From positions 4,154,001 through 4,218,000 of the forward strand of contig NZ_CP011104.1 of the NCBI RefSeq assembly GCF_001010285.1: 64,000 nt of DNA, in the 5' to 3' direction. The translations under genes and the position numbers were made by a program. This DNA is from Photorhabdus thracensis. GTDB taxonomy: Bacteria; Pseudomonadota; Gammaproteobacteria; Enterobacterales; Enterobacteriaceae. The notes below the pieces were generated by a model. It was not told where the DNA came from, ran no database searches, and saw only the letters and a list, made by a program, of their open reading frames with translations. Within the stretch, counting starts at the first letter, position 1; the number at the start of each line of letters is the position of its first letter. Below, one piece after another: positions 21,868 to 32,709 of the stretch.

Positions 21868-22164
21868 ATGGCGCTTACTAAAGCTGAAATGTCAGAAAAT
21901 CTGTTTGAGAAACTGGGAATTAGCAAGCGTGATGCTAAAGATCTGGTTGAATTATTCTTTGAAGAAGTGCGTCGTTCTTTGGAGAATGGTGAGCAGGTAA
22001 AATTGTCTGGATTTGGCAACTTTGATTTACGGGATAAAAACCAACGTCCGGGACGTAATCCTAAGACGGGTGAAGATATTCCGATTACTGCTCGCCGAGT
22101 AGTGACATTCCGTCCTGGTCAGAAGTTAAAAAGCAGGGTTGAGAAAGCCACACCTAAGGAATAA
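21868..22164 (+). CDS. ihfA: Integration host factor alpha subunit
   Basis: A 98-residue subunit of the DNA-bending heterodimer IHF. The HU/IHF signature is intact: [16 protein letters not shown] start, [21 protein letters not shown] arm with the intercalating proline, then [17 protein letters not shown]. Being four bases after pheT, it is cotranscribed with pheST, as in E. coli. A strong terminator follows. Confidence 0.98.
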   Translation: MALTKAEMSENLFEKLGISKRDAKDLVELFFEEVRRSLENGEQVKLSGFGNFDLRDKNQRPGRNPKTGEDIPITARRVVTFRPGQKLKSRVEKATPKE

Positions 22165-22169
22165 TCAAA

Positions 22170-22195
22170 AAGGCCGCATTAATAGCGGCCTTTTT
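22170..22195 (+). terminator. Terminator after ihfA
   Basis: AAGGCCGC (22170-22177) and GCGGCCTT (22185-22192) form an 8-base GC-rich stem followed by TTTTT. It separates ihfA from btuC, which starts 35 bases later. Confidence 0.9.
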
Positions 22196-22229
22196 CTTAT
22201 AAAGATCCTCTCTCATGAGCTGATTTCCA

Positions 22230-23237
22230 ATGCAACCCACCTATTCCATTGCTGAATTAGTGACTCGTCAGAAAAGGCGTGATTATCGCTTTCTGACAAT
22301 TCTAACTTGTTTATTTTTATTTGTTTTTTTTCTCTCACTTTGTGCTGGGGAAAATTGGATATGGCCTGATAAATGGTTTTCTGAAACGGGTCAATTGTTT
22401 GTGTGGCAGCTGCGTTTTCCTCGTGTTTTGGCTGTCGTTGCGGTAGGCGCAAGCCTGACTGTGGCGGGTGCGGTGATGCAGGCTCTGTTTGAAAACCCGC
22501 TGGCTGAACCGGGATTATTGGGGATCAGTAATGGCGCCAGCGTGGTGGTTGTGTTTTTGGTGCTGATGTTTCACGGTATTACGCCATTCTGGTTGTTGAG
22601 CATTGGCGCTGTGCTGGGCGCGCTCACTGTCACCATGATATTACTGACCTTTTCAAGAAAGCGTCATCTGAATAATGCCCGTTTGTTATTGGTGGGTGTC
22701 GCTTTCGGTGTTGTCTCTGGTGCATTGATGACATGGATGGTTTATTTTAGCACCAGTCTGGACTTGCGCCAGCTAATGTACTGGATGATGGGCAGTTTCA
22801 GTGGAATAGACTGGCGACAGCAATGGTTGGTTGTTGCTTTGTTTCCTTTAATCATTTGGTTGAGCAGTCAAGGAAAAGTACTTAATTTTCTTTCACTGGG
22901 AGAAACAACATCTCAGCAGTTAGGTATTTCACTTTATCGTTGGCGTAATCTATTTGTCTGCGCGATTGGGTTGCTGGTGGGGCTAAGTGTTGCACTTGCC
23001 GGAACAATCAGCTTTATTGGTTTGGTGATTCCACATATTTTGCGTTTGTGTGGTTTGACAGATTATAAAACATTGCTGCCTGCCTGTGTTCTGGCAGGCG
23101 GCTATGGATTATTGCTGGCTGATTTACTTTCCCGCCTTAGCCTGACGAATGCAGAAGTACCGATTGGCGTTGTGACTGCAACATTAGGAGCACCGGTATT
23201 CATCTGGTTATTGTTAAAAGTCAGAGACTGGAGTTAA
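22230..23237 (+). CDS. btuC: Vitamin B12 ABC transporter permease BtuC
   Basis: A 335-residue inner-membrane subunit of the BtuCD-F cobalamin importer, FecCD family, with about ten hydrophobic segments. Signatures seen: [35 protein letters not shown], and the ATPase-coupling region [12 protein letters not shown]. It matches E. coli BtuC and follows ihfA as there, but the peroxidase gene btuE that separates btuC and btuD in E. coli is absent. No cobalamin riboswitch is recognisable in the 65-base gap upstream. Confidence 0.94.
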   Translation: MQPTYSIAELVTRQKRRDYRFLTILTCLFLFVFFLSLCAGENWIWPDKWFSETGQLFVWQLRFPRVLAVVAVGASLTVAGAVMQALFENPLAEPGLLGISNGASVVVVFLVLMFHGITPFWLLSIGAVLGALTVTMILLTFSRKRHLNNARLLLVGVAFGVVSGALMTWMVYFSTSLDLRQLMYWMMGSFSGIDWRQQWLVVALFPLIIWLSSQGKVLNFLSLGETTSQQLGISLYRWRNLFVCAIGLLVGLSVALAGTISFIGLVIPHILRLCGLTDYKTLLPACVLAGGYGLLLADLLSRLSLTNAEVPIGVVTATLGAPVFIWLLLKVRDWS

Positions 23238-23241
23238 GAAA

Positions 23242-24018
23242 GTGAATGATGTGCAAATCACTAGCCAGTTGATGACTCTCCGGCAAATCTCAGTACAAAA
23301 CCGATTAATGCCGCTGACAGCCTCAATACAACAAGGTGAACAAATCCATCTCATTGGGCCGAATGGTTCAGGGAAAAGTACGTTATTGGCCTGTATGGCA
23401 GGTATTTTGCCGTATAGTGGTGAAATTGATTTGCAACAAAAATGCCTGAGTCAATATAGTCACGGTGAATTAGCACGGCACAGAGCATGGCTCAGCCAGC
23501 AAATTTCTTCTGTACCAATAATGCCGGTTTTTCAATATCTGCAACTGCACTTGATGCACCACCGGGTTAATTGTGACGATGTGCTGTCAGAACTTTGTGC
23601 TTATTTTAAATTGGGAATGCTGCTGGAGACACCGGTAGGAAATTTATCTGGTGGTGAATGGCAAAGGGTGCGGTTAACCGGGGTTTTTTTACAAGTTTGG
23701 CCAACAGTTAATTCGAAAGGTAAATTATTACTCTTGGATGAACCTGCAAATAACCTTGATATCACTCAGGTGGCAGCACTTGATCTGTTAGTAAAGAAAT
23801 TCTGTGCACTCGGTGGAACCGTTATCATGAGTGGTCACGATCTTAATCACAGTTATGATAAAGCTGATCGGATCTGGTTGCTTGCCAATGGCCTATTGGT
23901 TGTGGATGGAAAACCGGATGAGGTAATGAAAGAAAATACGCTCTCCAGCGTTTTTGCGGCTGATATCAAATGTGTGTCAGAGAAAAGGCATAAATATTGG
24001 CGAGTTTTTTTGCCTTGA
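23242..24018 (+). CDS. btuD: Vitamin B12 ABC transporter ATP-binding protein BtuD
   Basis: A 258-residue ATPase that drives B12 uptake through BtuC. Walker A is GPNGSGKST, the signature is LSGGEWQRVRLTGV, Walker B is LLLLDEPANNLD, and the switch is SGHDLNH. The start is a GTG four bases after the btuC stop, with AAGAAAG upstream. The protein is more diverged from E. coli BtuD than most neighbours are, but position and motifs fit. arnB follows after 129 bases. Confidence 0.9.
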   Translation: MNDVQITSQLMTLRQISVQNRLMPLTASIQQGEQIHLIGPNGSGKSTLLACMAGILPYSGEIDLQQKCLSQYSHGELARHRAWLSQQISSVPIMPVFQYLQLHLMHHRVNCDDVLSELCAYFKLGMLLETPVGNLSGGEWQRVRLTGVFLQVWPTVNSKGKLLLLDEPANNLDITQVAALDLLVKKFCALGGTVIMSGHDLNHSYDKADRIWLLANGLLVVDGKPDEVMKENTLSSVFAADIKCVSEKRHKYWRVFLP

Positions 24019-24078
24019 TCATAGTTCAGTCAGGGTAAACCTATTGTAATTTTCACTTAATTTACTAAATCATACCTG

Positions 24079-24113
24079 CGTTGATGATTCGTTAAAATAC
24101 AGTCATCTAATAT
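24079..24113 (+). promoter_or_regulatory. Candidate PhoP box and -10 of the arn operon
   Basis: CGTTGA-TGATT-CGTTAA (24079-24095) resembles the PhoP direct repeat (T/G)GTTTA-N5-(T/G)GTTTA, keeping GTTnA in both halves. A TAATAT -10 (24108-24113) lies exactly 12 bases after the box, the spacing typical of class I PhoP promoters. PhoPQ control of this operon is established in Photorhabdus (pbgPE). This particular site is inferred. Confidence 0.55.
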
Positions 24114-24147
24114 GTCATTATACTATGAATGAATTGGACTGTTTTTT

Positions 24148-25293
24148 ATGGATCGTTTTCTGCCATTTTCCCGTCCTGCCATAGGTGATGAAGAAATTCA
24201 GGCGGTAGAGAAAGTTCTTCGTTCGGGCTGGATTACAACGGGCCCGCAAAATCATCAATTGGAACAGGACTTCTGCCGTATGTTTGGTTGTAAACATGCG
24301 GTTGCCTTAGCTTCTGCAACGGCAGGTATGCATCTGACATTAATGGCGTTGGGTATTGGCCCCGGTGACGAAGTTATTACGCCGTCTCAAACTTGGGTTT
24401 CCACAATAAATATGATCTGTCTGCTTGGTGCTGAGCCGATCATGATTGATGTCGATCGCAATACCTTAATGGTCGAAGCAGAAACCGTAAAAGAAGCAAT
24501 TACTTCCAGAACCAAAGCGATTATTCCTGTTCATTATGCTGGGGCTCCCTGTGATTTGGATGCACTGCGTGTCATTGCTCAGGATGCCGGTATTCCGTTG
24601 ATTGAAGATGCGGCTCATGCAATAGGGACTCGTTATAAAAATGAGTGGGTTGGTGAGCATGGTACGGCTATTTTCTCTTTTCATGCCATAAAAAATGTCA
24701 CCTGTGCGGAAGGTGGCTTAATTGTTACTGATAATAATGAACTTGCTGAACGAATCCGGTGTCTAAAGTTTCATGGATTGGGTGTTGATGCTTTTGATCG
24801 TCAAATTCAGGGCAGGAGACCGCAGGCGGAAGTTGTAGAACCGGGTTACAAATATAATTTATCTGATATTCATGCTGCGATTGCTGTTGTGCAATTAAGT
24901 AAATTGGAATCAATGAATGCTCGCCGTCGGCAAATTGTAGCCCGTTATTCAGCGGCATTAAAAAATTTGCCATTGCAGATGCTAAGTGTACCCGATTATG
25001 AACATTTACATGCACATCATCTGTTTATGGTGCGGATTAATAAGGAAATCTGTGGTATTGACCGCGACACATTAATGGAGCGTCTAAAAGAAAAAAATAT
25101 CGGCACAGGTTTGCATTTCAGAGCCGCACATACGCAAAAATATTATCGGGAACGTTACCCGCAATTGTCGCTGCCTGAATCAGAATGGAATTCAGCAACG
25201 CTTTGTTCATTACCACTTTTCCCTGATATGAGTGATGACGATGTGGATTGTGTAATTGATGCTTTACAAGAAATTATTTCGGAGTGCAGATAA
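24148..25293 (+). CDS. arnB: UDP-4-amino-4-deoxy-L-arabinose aminotransferase ArnB
   Basis: A 381-residue PLP-dependent aminotransferase (DegT/DnrJ/EryC1 family) that aminates UDP-4-keto-pentose to UDP-L-Ara4N with glutamate as donor. Visible: the [10 protein letters not shown] loop, the aspartate of the PLP site in [13 protein letters not shown], and the Schiff-base lysine in [15 protein letters not shown]. It is the first gene of arnBCADTEF, which puts aminoarabinose on lipid A and gives resistance to cationic antimicrobial peptides. The candidate PhoP promoter lies directly upstream. arnC starts right after the stop. Confidence 0.95.
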   Translation: MDRFLPFSRPAIGDEEIQAVEKVLRSGWITTGPQNHQLEQDFCRMFGCKHAVALASATAGMHLTLMALGIGPGDEVITPSQTWVSTINMICLLGAEPIMIDVDRNTLMVEAETVKEAITSRTKAIIPVHYAGAPCDLDALRVIAQDAGIPLIEDAAHAIGTRYKNEWVGEHGTAIFSFHAIKNVTCAEGGLIVTDNNELAERIRCLKFHGLGVDAFDRQIQGRRPQAEVVEPGYKYNLSDIHAAIAVVQLSKLESMNARRRQIVARYSAALKNLPLQMLSVPDYEHLHAHHLFMVRINKEICGIDRDTLMERLKEKNIGTGLHFRAAHTQKYYRERYPQLSLPESEWNSATLCSLPLFPDMSDDDVDCVIDALQEIISECR

Positions 25294-26280
25294 GTGTCCT
25301 TTGAACAAATTAAGAAAGTTTCTGTTGTTATTCCAGTTTATAACGAAGAAGAGAGTTTACCTCTTCTACTGGAAAGAACCTTGGCAGCGTGTAAACAATT
25401 GACTCAGGAATATGAGCTTATTCTCATTGATGATGGCAGTAGTGATAAATCTGCGGAAATTTTGATTCAGGCAGCGGAACAACCTGAAAATAATATTATT
25501 GCAATTCTGCTTAATCGTAATTACGGCCAGCATTCAGCAATCATGGCGGGTTTTAATCAGGTCAATGGCGATCTGGTTATTACGCTTGATGCAGATTTAC
25601 AGAATCCGCCAGAAGAGATCCCCCGTCTGGTTAAAACCGCAGAACAGGGTTATGACGTTGTGGGTACCCGCCGGGCTAACCGGCAGGATTCCCTGTTTCG
25701 TAAAACCGCTTCAAAAATCATCAACGCGATGATTACTAAGGCAACAGGTCGTTCTATGGGGGATTATGGCTGTATGCTTCGTGCTTATCGCCGTCACATT
25801 ATTGAGGCTATGTTGCAGTGCCATGAGCGCAGCACCTTCATTCCTATTCTGGCAAACACCTTCGCCCGTAAAACGATAGAGATTGATGTTGCCCATGCAG
25901 AGCGTGAATTTGGTGATTCCAAATACAACTTCATGAAGCTGATTAACCTGATGTATGACCTGCTTACCTGCCTGACAACGGCACCACTGCGTTTGTTGAG
26001 CGTAGTCGGGAGTGTCATTGCAGTTTCAGGTTTTTTACTGGCGGTACTGCTGATGACTTTACGTCTGATTTTCGGTTCTATTTGGGCAGCAGAAGGGGTG
26101 TTTACCCTGTTTGCCATCCTTTTCATGTTTATTGGCGCACAGTTCGTCGCAATGGGCTTATTAGGTGAATACATAGGCCGTATTTATAACGATGTTCGTG
26201 CGCGTCCACGTTATTTTATTCAAAAAGTGGTCGGAAATAAAAAGACCAACGACAACTCAGAAAACCAGGAAGAATACTAA
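25294..26280 (+). CDS. arnC: Undecaprenyl-phosphate 4-deoxy-4-formamido-L-arabinose transferase ArnC
   Basis: A 328-residue GT2 glycosyltransferase that loads formylated Ara4N on undecaprenyl phosphate at the inner membrane. The N-terminal catalytic domain has [15 protein letters not shown], the DDGSSD motif and the [12 protein letters not shown] metal site. Two C-terminal transmembrane helices lie at about 235-257 and 267-292. The start is GTG immediately after the arnB stop. arnA starts directly after its stop, so the reading frames abut. Confidence 0.95.
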   Translation: MSFEQIKKVSVVIPVYNEEESLPLLLERTLAACKQLTQEYELILIDDGSSDKSAEILIQAAEQPENNIIAILLNRNYGQHSAIMAGFNQVNGDLVITLDADLQNPPEEIPRLVKTAEQGYDVVGTRRANRQDSLFRKTASKIINAMITKATGRSMGDYGCMLRAYRRHIIEAMLQCHERSTFIPILANTFARKTIEIDVAHAEREFGDSKYNFMKLINLMYDLLTCLTTAPLRLLSVVGSVIAVSGFLLAVLLMTLRLIFGSIWAAEGVFTLFAILFMFIGAQFVAMGLLGEYIGRIYNDVRARPRYFIQKVVGNKKTNDNSENQEEY

Positions 26281-28266
26281 ATGAAAGCAATTATCTTTGC
26301 CTATCATGATATCGGCTGTGTCGGGATCAATGCCTTAACTAAAGCTGGCTTTGATATTCAGGCGGTATTTACCCATACAGATAATCCTACTGAAAACCAT
26401 TTTTTCTCTTCTGTTGCCCGTTTGAGTGCAGATTTGGCGCTTCCGGTTTTTGCACCAGAGAACGTTAACCATCCACTTTGGATTGAGCGTATCCGGGAAA
26501 TGAAGCCTGACGTGATCTTCTCTTTTTATTACCGGGACATGTTGAGCGAAGATATCTTATCGCTGGCGAGTGCAGGCGCATTTAATCTGCATGGTTCTCT
26601 GTTGCCAAAATACCGTGGCCGTGCCCCTATTAACTGGGCGATTTTGCATGGTGAAACAGAAACGGGTGTTACCCTGCATAAAATGGTATTGAAACCTGAT
26701 GCAGGGGATATTGTTGCTCAACATAAAGTTGCTATTGCAGAAACAGATACCTCGCTGATTTTGCACGGTAAAATGCGTGAAGCGGCGGAAAAACTGCTTG
26801 ATCAAGTATTACCGCAGATCAAAGCGGGAACTTACACTGCAACACCGCAGGATGAGAAGCAGGCAACTTACTTTGGTCGCCGTACTGCCGCTGATGGCGA
26901 AATTGATTGGAACAAATCAGCCACTGAAATCAACAACCTGATAAAGGCTGTGACAGAACCTTATCCTGGAGCATTTACTTTCCTGGGTGATCGCAAGATG
27001 ACTATCTGGCGGGCTTCCGTGCTGAATAAAACGCATAACAAACAGCCAGGTACTATATTATCTGTAGCTCCGCTGATTATTGCCTGTGGTCAAGGTGCAC
27101 TGGAAATTATGAGTGGGCAGAATGAATCCGGTCTGTATGTTCAGGGGACGCGTCTGGCGGCGGATATGAGCATTGTGACTGATATACGTGTCGGCCCAAA
27201 GGCAACCTCTCAAATTAGCCACCGTAAGCGTGTCTTAATTCTGGGTGTGAACGGTTTTATCGGTAATCATCTGACAGAGCGCCTGTTGCGTGATGGCAAC
27301 TATGATATCTACGGTATGGATATCGGTTCTGCTGCTATTGAACGTTTTATCGGTAATCCGCGTTTTCACTTCATTGAAGGTGATGTCAGCATCCATACTG
27401 AGTGGATCGAGTATCACATCAAGAAATGTGATGTGGTTCTGCCGCTGGTGGCTATTGCAACCCCAATTGAATATACCCGCAATCCACTGCGCGTATTTGA
27501 ACTGGATTTCGAAGAGAATCTAAAGATTGTTCGTTATTGTGTTAAATACAATAAACGGATTATTTTCCCGTCCACATCAGAAGTTTACGGAATGTGTGAT
27601 GATAAAGAGTTTGATGAAGATGATTCTCGTCTGATTGTTGGTCCGATTAACAAACAGCGCTGGATCTATTCTGTATCCAAACAATTATTGGATCGTGTTA
27701 TCTGGGCATATGGTGAGAAAGAAGGACTTAAATTCACGCTGTTTCGTCCATTTAATTGGATGGGGCCACGTTTGGATAACCTGAACTCTGCGCGTATTGG
27801 CAGTTCCAGAGCAATTACACAACTGATATTGAACTTAGTTGAAGGCTCGCCGATCAAACTGGTAGATGGTGGTGAACAGAAACGCTGCTTTACTGATATT
27901 AATGATGGTATTGAAGCGTTATTCCGGATTATTGAAAACCGTGATGGGTTGTGTGACGGTCAAATTATCAATATTGGTAATCCAACTAACGAAGCCAGTA
28001 TTCGCCAGTTAGCAGAAATGTTACTTGATAGCTTTGAGAATCATGAGTTGAGAGGGCATTTTCCGCCGTTTGCCGGATTCAAAAAGATTGAAAGCGGAAG
28101 TTACTACGGTAAAGGCTATCAGGATGTTGAACACCGTAAGCCCAGCATTAAAAATGCGGAACGGCTGCTGGGTTGGAAACCAACTATTGAGATGAAACAG
28201 ACGATCAATGAAACATTGGATTTCTTCCTGCGTGGTGAAGTGGAAGAATTAGGGAAAAATGCATGA
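26281..28266 (+). CDS. arnA: Bifunctional UDP-Ara4N formyltransferase / UDP-glucuronate decarboxylase ArnA
   Basis: A 661-residue cytoplasmic fusion enzyme that performs the first and third dedicated steps of the Ara4N pathway. Residues 1 to about 304 are the formyltransferase, with the catalytic histidine in [19 protein letters not shown] and the HxSLLP-type loop. Residues about 310-661 are the NAD-dependent decarboxylase, with the Rossmann motif [10 protein letters not shown] and the YSVSK active-site segment. Length equals E. coli ArnA (660). Its stop overlaps the arnD start by four bases. Confidence 0.96.
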   Translation: MKAIIFAYHDIGCVGINALTKAGFDIQAVFTHTDNPTENHFFSSVARLSADLALPVFAPENVNHPLWIERIREMKPDVIFSFYYRDMLSEDILSLASAGAFNLHGSLLPKYRGRAPINWAILHGETETGVTLHKMVLKPDAGDIVAQHKVAIAETDTSLILHGKMREAAEKLLDQVLPQIKAGTYTATPQDEKQATYFGRRTAADGEIDWNKSATEINNLIKAVTEPYPGAFTFLGDRKMTIWRASVLNKTHNKQPGTILSVAPLIIACGQGALEIMSGQNESGLYVQGTRLAADMSIVTDIRVGPKATSQISHRKRVLILGVNGFIGNHLTERLLRDGNYDIYGMDIGSAAIERFIGNPRFHFIEGDVSIHTEWIEYHIKKCDVVLPLVAIATPIEYTRNPLRVFELDFEENLKIVRYCVKYNKRIIFPSTSEVYGMCDDKEFDEDDSRLIVGPINKQRWIYSVSKQLLDRVIWAYGEKEGLKFTLFRPFNWMGPRLDNLNSARIGSSRAITQLILNLVEGSPIKLVDGGEQKRCFTDINDGIEALFRIIENRDGLCDGQIINIGNPTNEASIRQLAEMLLDSFENHELRGHFPPFAGFKKIESGSYYGKGYQDVEHRKPSIKNAERLLGWKPTIEMKQTINETLDFFLRGEVEELGKNA

Positions 28267-29156
28267 AACAAGTTGGCTTGAGAATTGATGTGGACACCTA
28301 TCGGGGAACCCTTGAAGGGGTACCGCAGTTGCTTAAAATCTTGGCGAAGCATCAGATTCAGGCCAGTTTTTTCTTCAGTGTCGGGCCGGATAATATGGGA
28401 CGCCATTTATGGCGTCTTTTACGGCCGAAATTCTTATGGAAAATGTTGAGATCAAATGCGGCATCTTTGTATGGTCTTGATATCTTACTGGCGGGCACTG
28501 CATGGCCGGGTAAGAAGATAGCCAGGGATTTAGGCTATCTGATGAAGCAAACGCTGGATGCAGGCCATGAAGTTGGCTTGCATGCATGGGATCATCAGGG
28601 TTGGCAGGCGAAAGTTGGCCGCTGGTCTGAAGCTCAGTTAACCGAGCAGGTTAAACTGGGCGTAGAGGCCTTGGTACAGGCAACGGGTCAACGGGTAACG
28701 TGTTCCGCTGTTGCTGGCTGGCGGGCGGATGAACGCGTACTTGCAGTAAAACAGCGGTTTGGTTTTGATTACAACAGTGATTGCCGGGGGACCCATCCAT
28801 TCCGACCCATTTTACCGGATGGTACTATTGGCACTGTGCAAATTCCGGTGACGTTGCCAACTTATGATGAAGTGATAGGAATTCAGGTTAAAGATGAAGA
28901 TTTTAACCGGTTTATCCTTGATGAAATAAAAAACAACCAGGGAGTCCCGGTATATACCATCCATACGGAAGTGGAAGGGATGTCCAAATCCACAGAATTT
29001 GAAGCTCTGCTGGAAATGGCCCACTGGGAAAACATACAATTTTGTGCATTGAGTCATCTGCTGCCTGAAAATACACAGCGAATTCCTGTGGGAAGAATCG
29101 TTCGTTCTGAATTTCCTGGCAGAGAAGGGTGGTTAGGATGCCAACAAGAGGTTTAA
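28263..29156 (+). CDS. arnD: Undecaprenyl-phosphate-Ara4FN deformylase ArnD
   Basis: A 297-residue NodB-type polysaccharide deacetylase that removes the formyl group from undecaprenyl-phosphate-Ara4FN at the membrane. The metal and catalytic motifs are recognisable: [14 protein letters not shown] (early aspartates) and [15 protein letters not shown] (metal histidines), with the conserved WRADERVL later. The C-terminal region [10 protein letters not shown] is also conserved. It overlaps arnA by ATGA. arnT follows after seven bases. Confidence 0.95.
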   Translation: MKQVGLRIDVDTYRGTLEGVPQLLKILAKHQIQASFFFSVGPDNMGRHLWRLLRPKFLWKMLRSNAASLYGLDILLAGTAWPGKKIARDLGYLMKQTLDAGHEVGLHAWDHQGWQAKVGRWSEAQLTEQVKLGVEALVQATGQRVTCSAVAGWRADERVLAVKQRFGFDYNSDCRGTHPFRPILPDGTIGTVQIPVTLPTYDEVIGIQVKDEDFNRFILDEIKNNQGVPVYTIHTEVEGMSKSTEFEALLEMAHWENIQFCALSHLLPENTQRIPVGRIVRSEFPGREGWLGCQQEV

Positions 29157-29163
29157 CTTATCT

Positions 29164-30825
29164 ATGTTAAATAACCGGGCGTGTAAAGTAGGGGCCTTTT
29201 TGATGGCTCTTTTTTTTGCCCTTACCTATTTATTACCCCTTAATGGTCGTCTGTTATGGCAACCAGATGAAACCCGTTATGCAGAAATTAGTCGTGAAAT
29301 GCTGCAACGGGGAGATTGGGTTGTTCCGTATTTACTGGATATTCGTTATTTTGAAAAGCCGGTAGCGGGTTATTGGATTAATAATATCAGCCAATGGATT
29401 TTTGGTGATAATAACTTTGCTGTCCGTTTTGGATCAGTTTTCTGTATTTTCATTAGTGCAATTTTGTTATATCGGCTTGCTATGATGATGTGGCAGGACC
29501 GGCATATTGCTTTTGCTACCAGTCTGATTTATATCTCAACGTTTCTGGTCTTGGCGATTGGCACTTATAGCGTGCTTGATCCTATGTTCTCTTTGTGGGT
29601 GACTGCGGCCATGGTGTGCAGTTTCTGGGCATTAAAAGCAGATTGTACCCGGCAACGGGTTATAGCATATCTGGTGCTTGGTTTGTGTTGTGGTATGGGC
29701 TTTATGACGAAAGGGTTTCTGGCCCTGGCCGTTCCGGTGATTGCTATGTTGCCGGTTGTCATTTATCAGAAACGGGTCCGGCAAATAATATGCTTTGGTC
29801 CGCTTGCCATTATTTCCGCGATAGCAATCAGTTTGCCGTGGGTTATTGCGGTTGCCCTGCGTGAGCCTGATTATTGGCACTATTTCTTCTGGATTGAACA
29901 TATTAAGCGTTTCTCAGCCGATGATGCCCAACATATAGCACCATTCTGGTATTACATCCCAATTCTGATTCTTGGTGTGATCCCGTGGCTTGGATTATTG
30001 CCTGGGGCTGTGATTAAAAGCTGGAAAGAGAGAAAATCTCATCCTGAAATGTTTTTCCTGCTTTGCTGGTTTGCGGTGCCATTACTGTTTTTCAGTATTG
30101 CAAAAGGAAAACTGCCGACTTACATTTTGCCCTGTATGGCGCCATTGGCAATGATGATGGCTAAATTTGGCGTAGATTGTGTAAAAAATGGCAAGATGAA
30201 GTTATTGAAGATCAATGGAATGGTTAACGTATTCATTGGTCTATTGGCGGTAATAGCTTTGTTTGCTATGGAAGCAGTGACAAAACATGCTTTATACCAG
30301 CCATCAGAATGGCTTAAATGGGTTTTAGCTATTGTTGCCTTTGGGATCTGGGCAATTATTGGCTATCTGTGTTTCATGCTGAATGGGAAATACTGGTTGT
30401 GGGCGGCATTTTGCTCTATTGTTGTCAGTCTGACGATTGGTAGTGCTTTGCCTGAAAATATCATTAACTCCAAATTGCCTCAGCGTTTTATTAACCTGCA
30501 TCGTCAGGAGCTTGCAGACAGTCGATATATTGTATCGGAAAGTGTTGGCCTTGCGACCAGTGCTGCATGGGAGATGAAACGCAGTGATATTTATATGCTT
30601 GAGCGTTTTGGTGAACTGGAATATGGTTTGAATTATCCGGATAGCCGATACCGGCATATTAACGATAAAGATTTTCCGCAATGGCTGGAAAAAGCCCGTA
30701 AAGAAGGCCGGGTATCAGTACTTTTTCATTTGTATAAAAATGAAGAATTACCTGATTTACCAAAAGCAGACCAAGTCAGCCGTAATTACCGCTTCGTTAT
30801 TATGGTCTATGAGAAACGTCCATGA
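29164..30825 (+). CDS. arnT: Lipid IVA 4-amino-4-deoxy-L-arabinosyltransferase ArnT (PmrK)
   Basis: A 553-residue GT83 transferase that moves L-Ara4N from undecaprenyl phosphate onto lipid A phosphates on the periplasmic face. There are about twelve hydrophobic segments followed by a soluble periplasmic C-terminal domain (from about 440). The conserved first loop [15 protein letters not shown] contains the acidic residues needed for activity, and FEKPVAGYW follows. The arnE start overlaps its stop by four bases. Confidence 0.95.
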   Translation: MLNNRACKVGAFLMALFFALTYLLPLNGRLLWQPDETRYAEISREMLQRGDWVVPYLLDIRYFEKPVAGYWINNISQWIFGDNNFAVRFGSVFCIFISAILLYRLAMMMWQDRHIAFATSLIYISTFLVLAIGTYSVLDPMFSLWVTAAMVCSFWALKADCTRQRVIAYLVLGLCCGMGFMTKGFLALAVPVIAMLPVVIYQKRVRQIICFGPLAIISAIAISLPWVIAVALREPDYWHYFFWIEHIKRFSADDAQHIAPFWYYIPILILGVIPWLGLLPGAVIKSWKERKSHPEMFFLLCWFAVPLLFFSIAKGKLPTYILPCMAPLAMMMAKFGVDCVKNGKMKLLKINGMVNVFIGLLAVIALFAMEAVTKHALYQPSEWLKWVLAIVAFGIWAIIGYLCFMLNGKYWLWAAFCSIVVSLTIGSALPENIINSKLPQRFINLHRQELADSRYIVSESVGLATSAAWEMKRSDIYMLERFGELEYGLNYPDSRYRHINDKDFPQWLEKARKEGRVSVLFHLYKNEELPDLPKADQVSRNYRFVIMVYEKRP

Positions 30826-31166
30826 TAAGTTTTGCTTTGCTGTTGCTGGTCAGCCTGATGACATGTGCTGGTCAGCTATGTCAGAAACAGGCTGTGATAT
30901 GCTGGCAGAGTGATGCTGATAACAAGAAAGCATTAGCGCTGAAATGGTTGGCAGGGGCAGTGATTCTGTTAGCTGTCGGGATGTTATTTTGGCTGCGTTT
31001 GTTACAGATATTGCCGTTGGGAATAGCTTATCCCATGTTGAGCATCAATTTTATTATGGTTACTTTAGCAGGGAAATTTCTTTATCAGGAAAAAGTAGAC
31101 AGAAAGCATTGGAGCGGGGTTGCTTGTATTATGTTGGGAATTTTGTTGATGAGCCTGAATGAATGA
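30822..31166 (+). CDS. arnE: Undecaprenyl-phosphate-Ara4N flippase subunit ArnE
   Basis: A 114-residue small four-helix inner-membrane protein (EamA/SMR-like). With ArnF it is thought to flip undecaprenyl-phosphate-Ara4N to the periplasmic side. Hydrophobic segments are visible at about 1-18, 40-62, 66-86 and 93-111. [17 protein letters not shown] is the conserved segment that corresponds to [17 protein letters not shown] in ArnF. It overlaps arnT and arnF by four bases each. Confidence 0.93.
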   Translation: MISFALLLLVSLMTCAGQLCQKQAVICWQSDADNKKALALKWLAGAVILLAVGMLFWLRLLQILPLGIAYPMLSINFIMVTLAGKFLYQEKVDRKHWSGVACIMLGILLMSLNE

Positions 31167-31549
31167 AAGGTTATATTTGGGGATTAGCCAGCGTATTATT
31201 GGTGACAATAGCACAGCTATTACTGAAATGGGGCGTTGTAAATTTGCCGGCATTGAACCTTGGTTTGTTTGATATTGAGTGGCTATGGGATAATCGCCAT
31301 TCTCTCGTGACGATAATGGCTGGTCTGGCTGGGTATCTGTTATCTATGCTATGTTGGTTATTTGCACTGAAATATTTACCATTAAATAAAGCTTATCCGT
31401 TAATAAGCCTGAGTTATGTATTTGTTTATTTCATGGCGGCTTTATTGCCCTGGTTTAATGAAACAGTCACCTTGTTGAAAACAGCAGGTGTAATTTTCAT
31501 TTTATTTGGTATCTGGTTGATTAGCCGTCCAGAACGGATAACAAAATAA
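31163..31549 (+). CDS. arnF: Undecaprenyl-phosphate-Ara4N flippase subunit ArnF
   Basis: A 128-residue partner of ArnE and last gene of the arn operon. It has four transmembrane segments (about 3-20, 50-69, 78-96 and 102-121) and the same [11 protein letters not shown] motif as the family. The C-terminus ends in a short basic tail (SRPERITK). Its ATG overlaps the arnE stop. nlpC begins 93 bases downstream. Confidence 0.93.
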   Translation: MKGYIWGLASVLLVTIAQLLLKWGVVNLPALNLGLFDIEWLWDNRHSLVTIMAGLAGYLLSMLCWLFALKYLPLNKAYPLISLSYVFVYFMAALLPWFNETVTLLKTAGVIFILFGIWLISRPERITK

Positions 31550-31642
31550 ATACTTAGCTCTTCTGCTTGCAAGACAGCCTTGTTTTTTGATTGGGGTCTG
31601 GATAAAGTTAGCGTATTTTGCGGGTTCTGTGGGGTGAGGTTG

Positions 31643-32128
31643 ATGACAATAAGAATAAAAGCGCTGTTGTTGTTATTCAGCCTATTACTCATTGGTTGTT
31701 CCAGCCATACTCCCAGAACTCAGGCTCCTGCGTTAAAAACGGCGCTTTCTGATCCCATCATGGTGATTGCTCAACTTAAAGAGCAGCTTAATCAATGGTA
31801 CGGCACACCCTATCATTATGGTGGGATGGATCGTAAGGGAATCGATTGCTCTGGTTTTGTTTACCGTACATTCAGTGATCGGTTTGATATTCAATTACCT
31901 CGTACTACCCGTGGGCAAATAGGGTTAGGAACCCGCATTGATAAGGATGATTTAATGCCGGGTGATTTAGTTTTTTTCAAAACAGGCAGTGGTGAACATG
32001 GGTTACATGTTGGTATTTATGATGCCAACAATGAATTTATTCATGCATCAACCCATAAAGGTGTAACCCGCTCATCTATGAATAATGTTTACTGGAGAAA
32101 AGCTTTTTGGCAAGCCCGCAGGATTTAA
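31643..32128 (+). CDS. nlpC: NlpC/P60 family lipoprotein NlpC
   Basis: A 161-residue putative cysteine endopeptidase acting on peptidoglycan stem peptides. The ATG at 31643 (MTIRIKALLLLF) was chosen because GGGGTGAGG lies upstream and a lipoprotein signal with lipobox LLIGC (lipidated C19) follows directly. The NlpC/P60 domain occupies the rest: catalytic cysteine in GIDCSGFVYRTF, histidine in HGLHVGIYDANNEF and third polar residue in FIHASTHKG. It is collinear with E. coli NlpC. In E. coli nlpC follows btuD; here the arn operon sits between them. Confidence 0.94.
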   Translation: MTIRIKALLLLFSLLLIGCSSHTPRTQAPALKTALSDPIMVIAQLKEQLNQWYGTPYHYGGMDRKGIDCSGFVYRTFSDRFDIQLPRTTRGQIGLGTRIDKDDLMPGDLVFFKTGSGEHGLHVGIYDANNEFIHASTHKGVTRSSMNNVYWRKAFWQARRI

Positions 32129-32146
32129 CGGAAAAACAGGTAAAAA

Positions 32147-32186
32147 CTTTAATCAGCAAAGGTAAAACAGTGATTAAGGGTTTTTT
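32147..32186 (+). terminator. Probable terminator after nlpC
   Basis: CTTTAATCA (32147-32155) pairs with TGATTAAGG (32171-32179), with one G-U pair and a 15-base loop, followed by GTTTTTTG. The stem is AT-rich, so moderate efficiency is expected. Confidence 0.6.
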
Positions 32187-32551
32187 GAAGTGGGTAAAAA
32201 TTCGATGTTATATTGACATTAAAATATCAGGAAAAACAGGTTTTAAATTGATTAACAAGGTAACAAAGTTAACCAAATAATAAAAATATGAAATTGTGTT
32301 AAAATATTTAATAGGGTTAACCGCATAGTGAAAAAGAACAATAACGTTTAGTAGTATTAAAAACGATTAAAGAAATGCTGTGAGGTCGGTTACTGAACCG
32401 TAATGTCTGTATATGCTTTGATGTTTATTTACGCCAGCCTGTTTGCTAACATCAGTTTTCAAGTGTGATTTGATTATCCGAAACAAAATTTTAAATAAAA
32501 GGCTTTTAACTTTTTAAAAAGAGATTTATTTTACATTCGATAATGGTTTTA

Positions 32552-32681
32552 GGGGTAGTGACCAGCTACCTGGTCACTACCCCGATTTATTTAAATGATG
32601 TTTAAATAAATCGGTAAACTCATTTAATAATGACTTATTACATTAACAATAGTGAAAAGTCTGACGGATTAATCTGTCAGA
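32552..32681. repeat. Cluster of three tandem hairpins
   Basis: First, GGGGTAGTGACCAG / CTGGTCACTACCCC (32552-32583), a 14-base perfect stem with loop CTAC. Second, CCGATTTATTTAAA / TTTAAATAAATCGG (32582-32614), a 14-base perfect stem with loop TGATG that starts where the first ends. Third, TCTGAC / GTCAGA around GGATTAATCT (about 32660-32681). Neither strand shows a clear T-tract after the first stem, so these are not simple terminators. Confidence 0.8.
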
Positions 32682-32709
32682 TAGATTATAATAATTAAAT
32701 AGGTATTTA

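Noticed and set aside
22165-22229. Cobalamin riboswitch before btuC
   Set aside because: The gap is only 65 bases and is filled by the ihfA terminator. No B12-box was seen.
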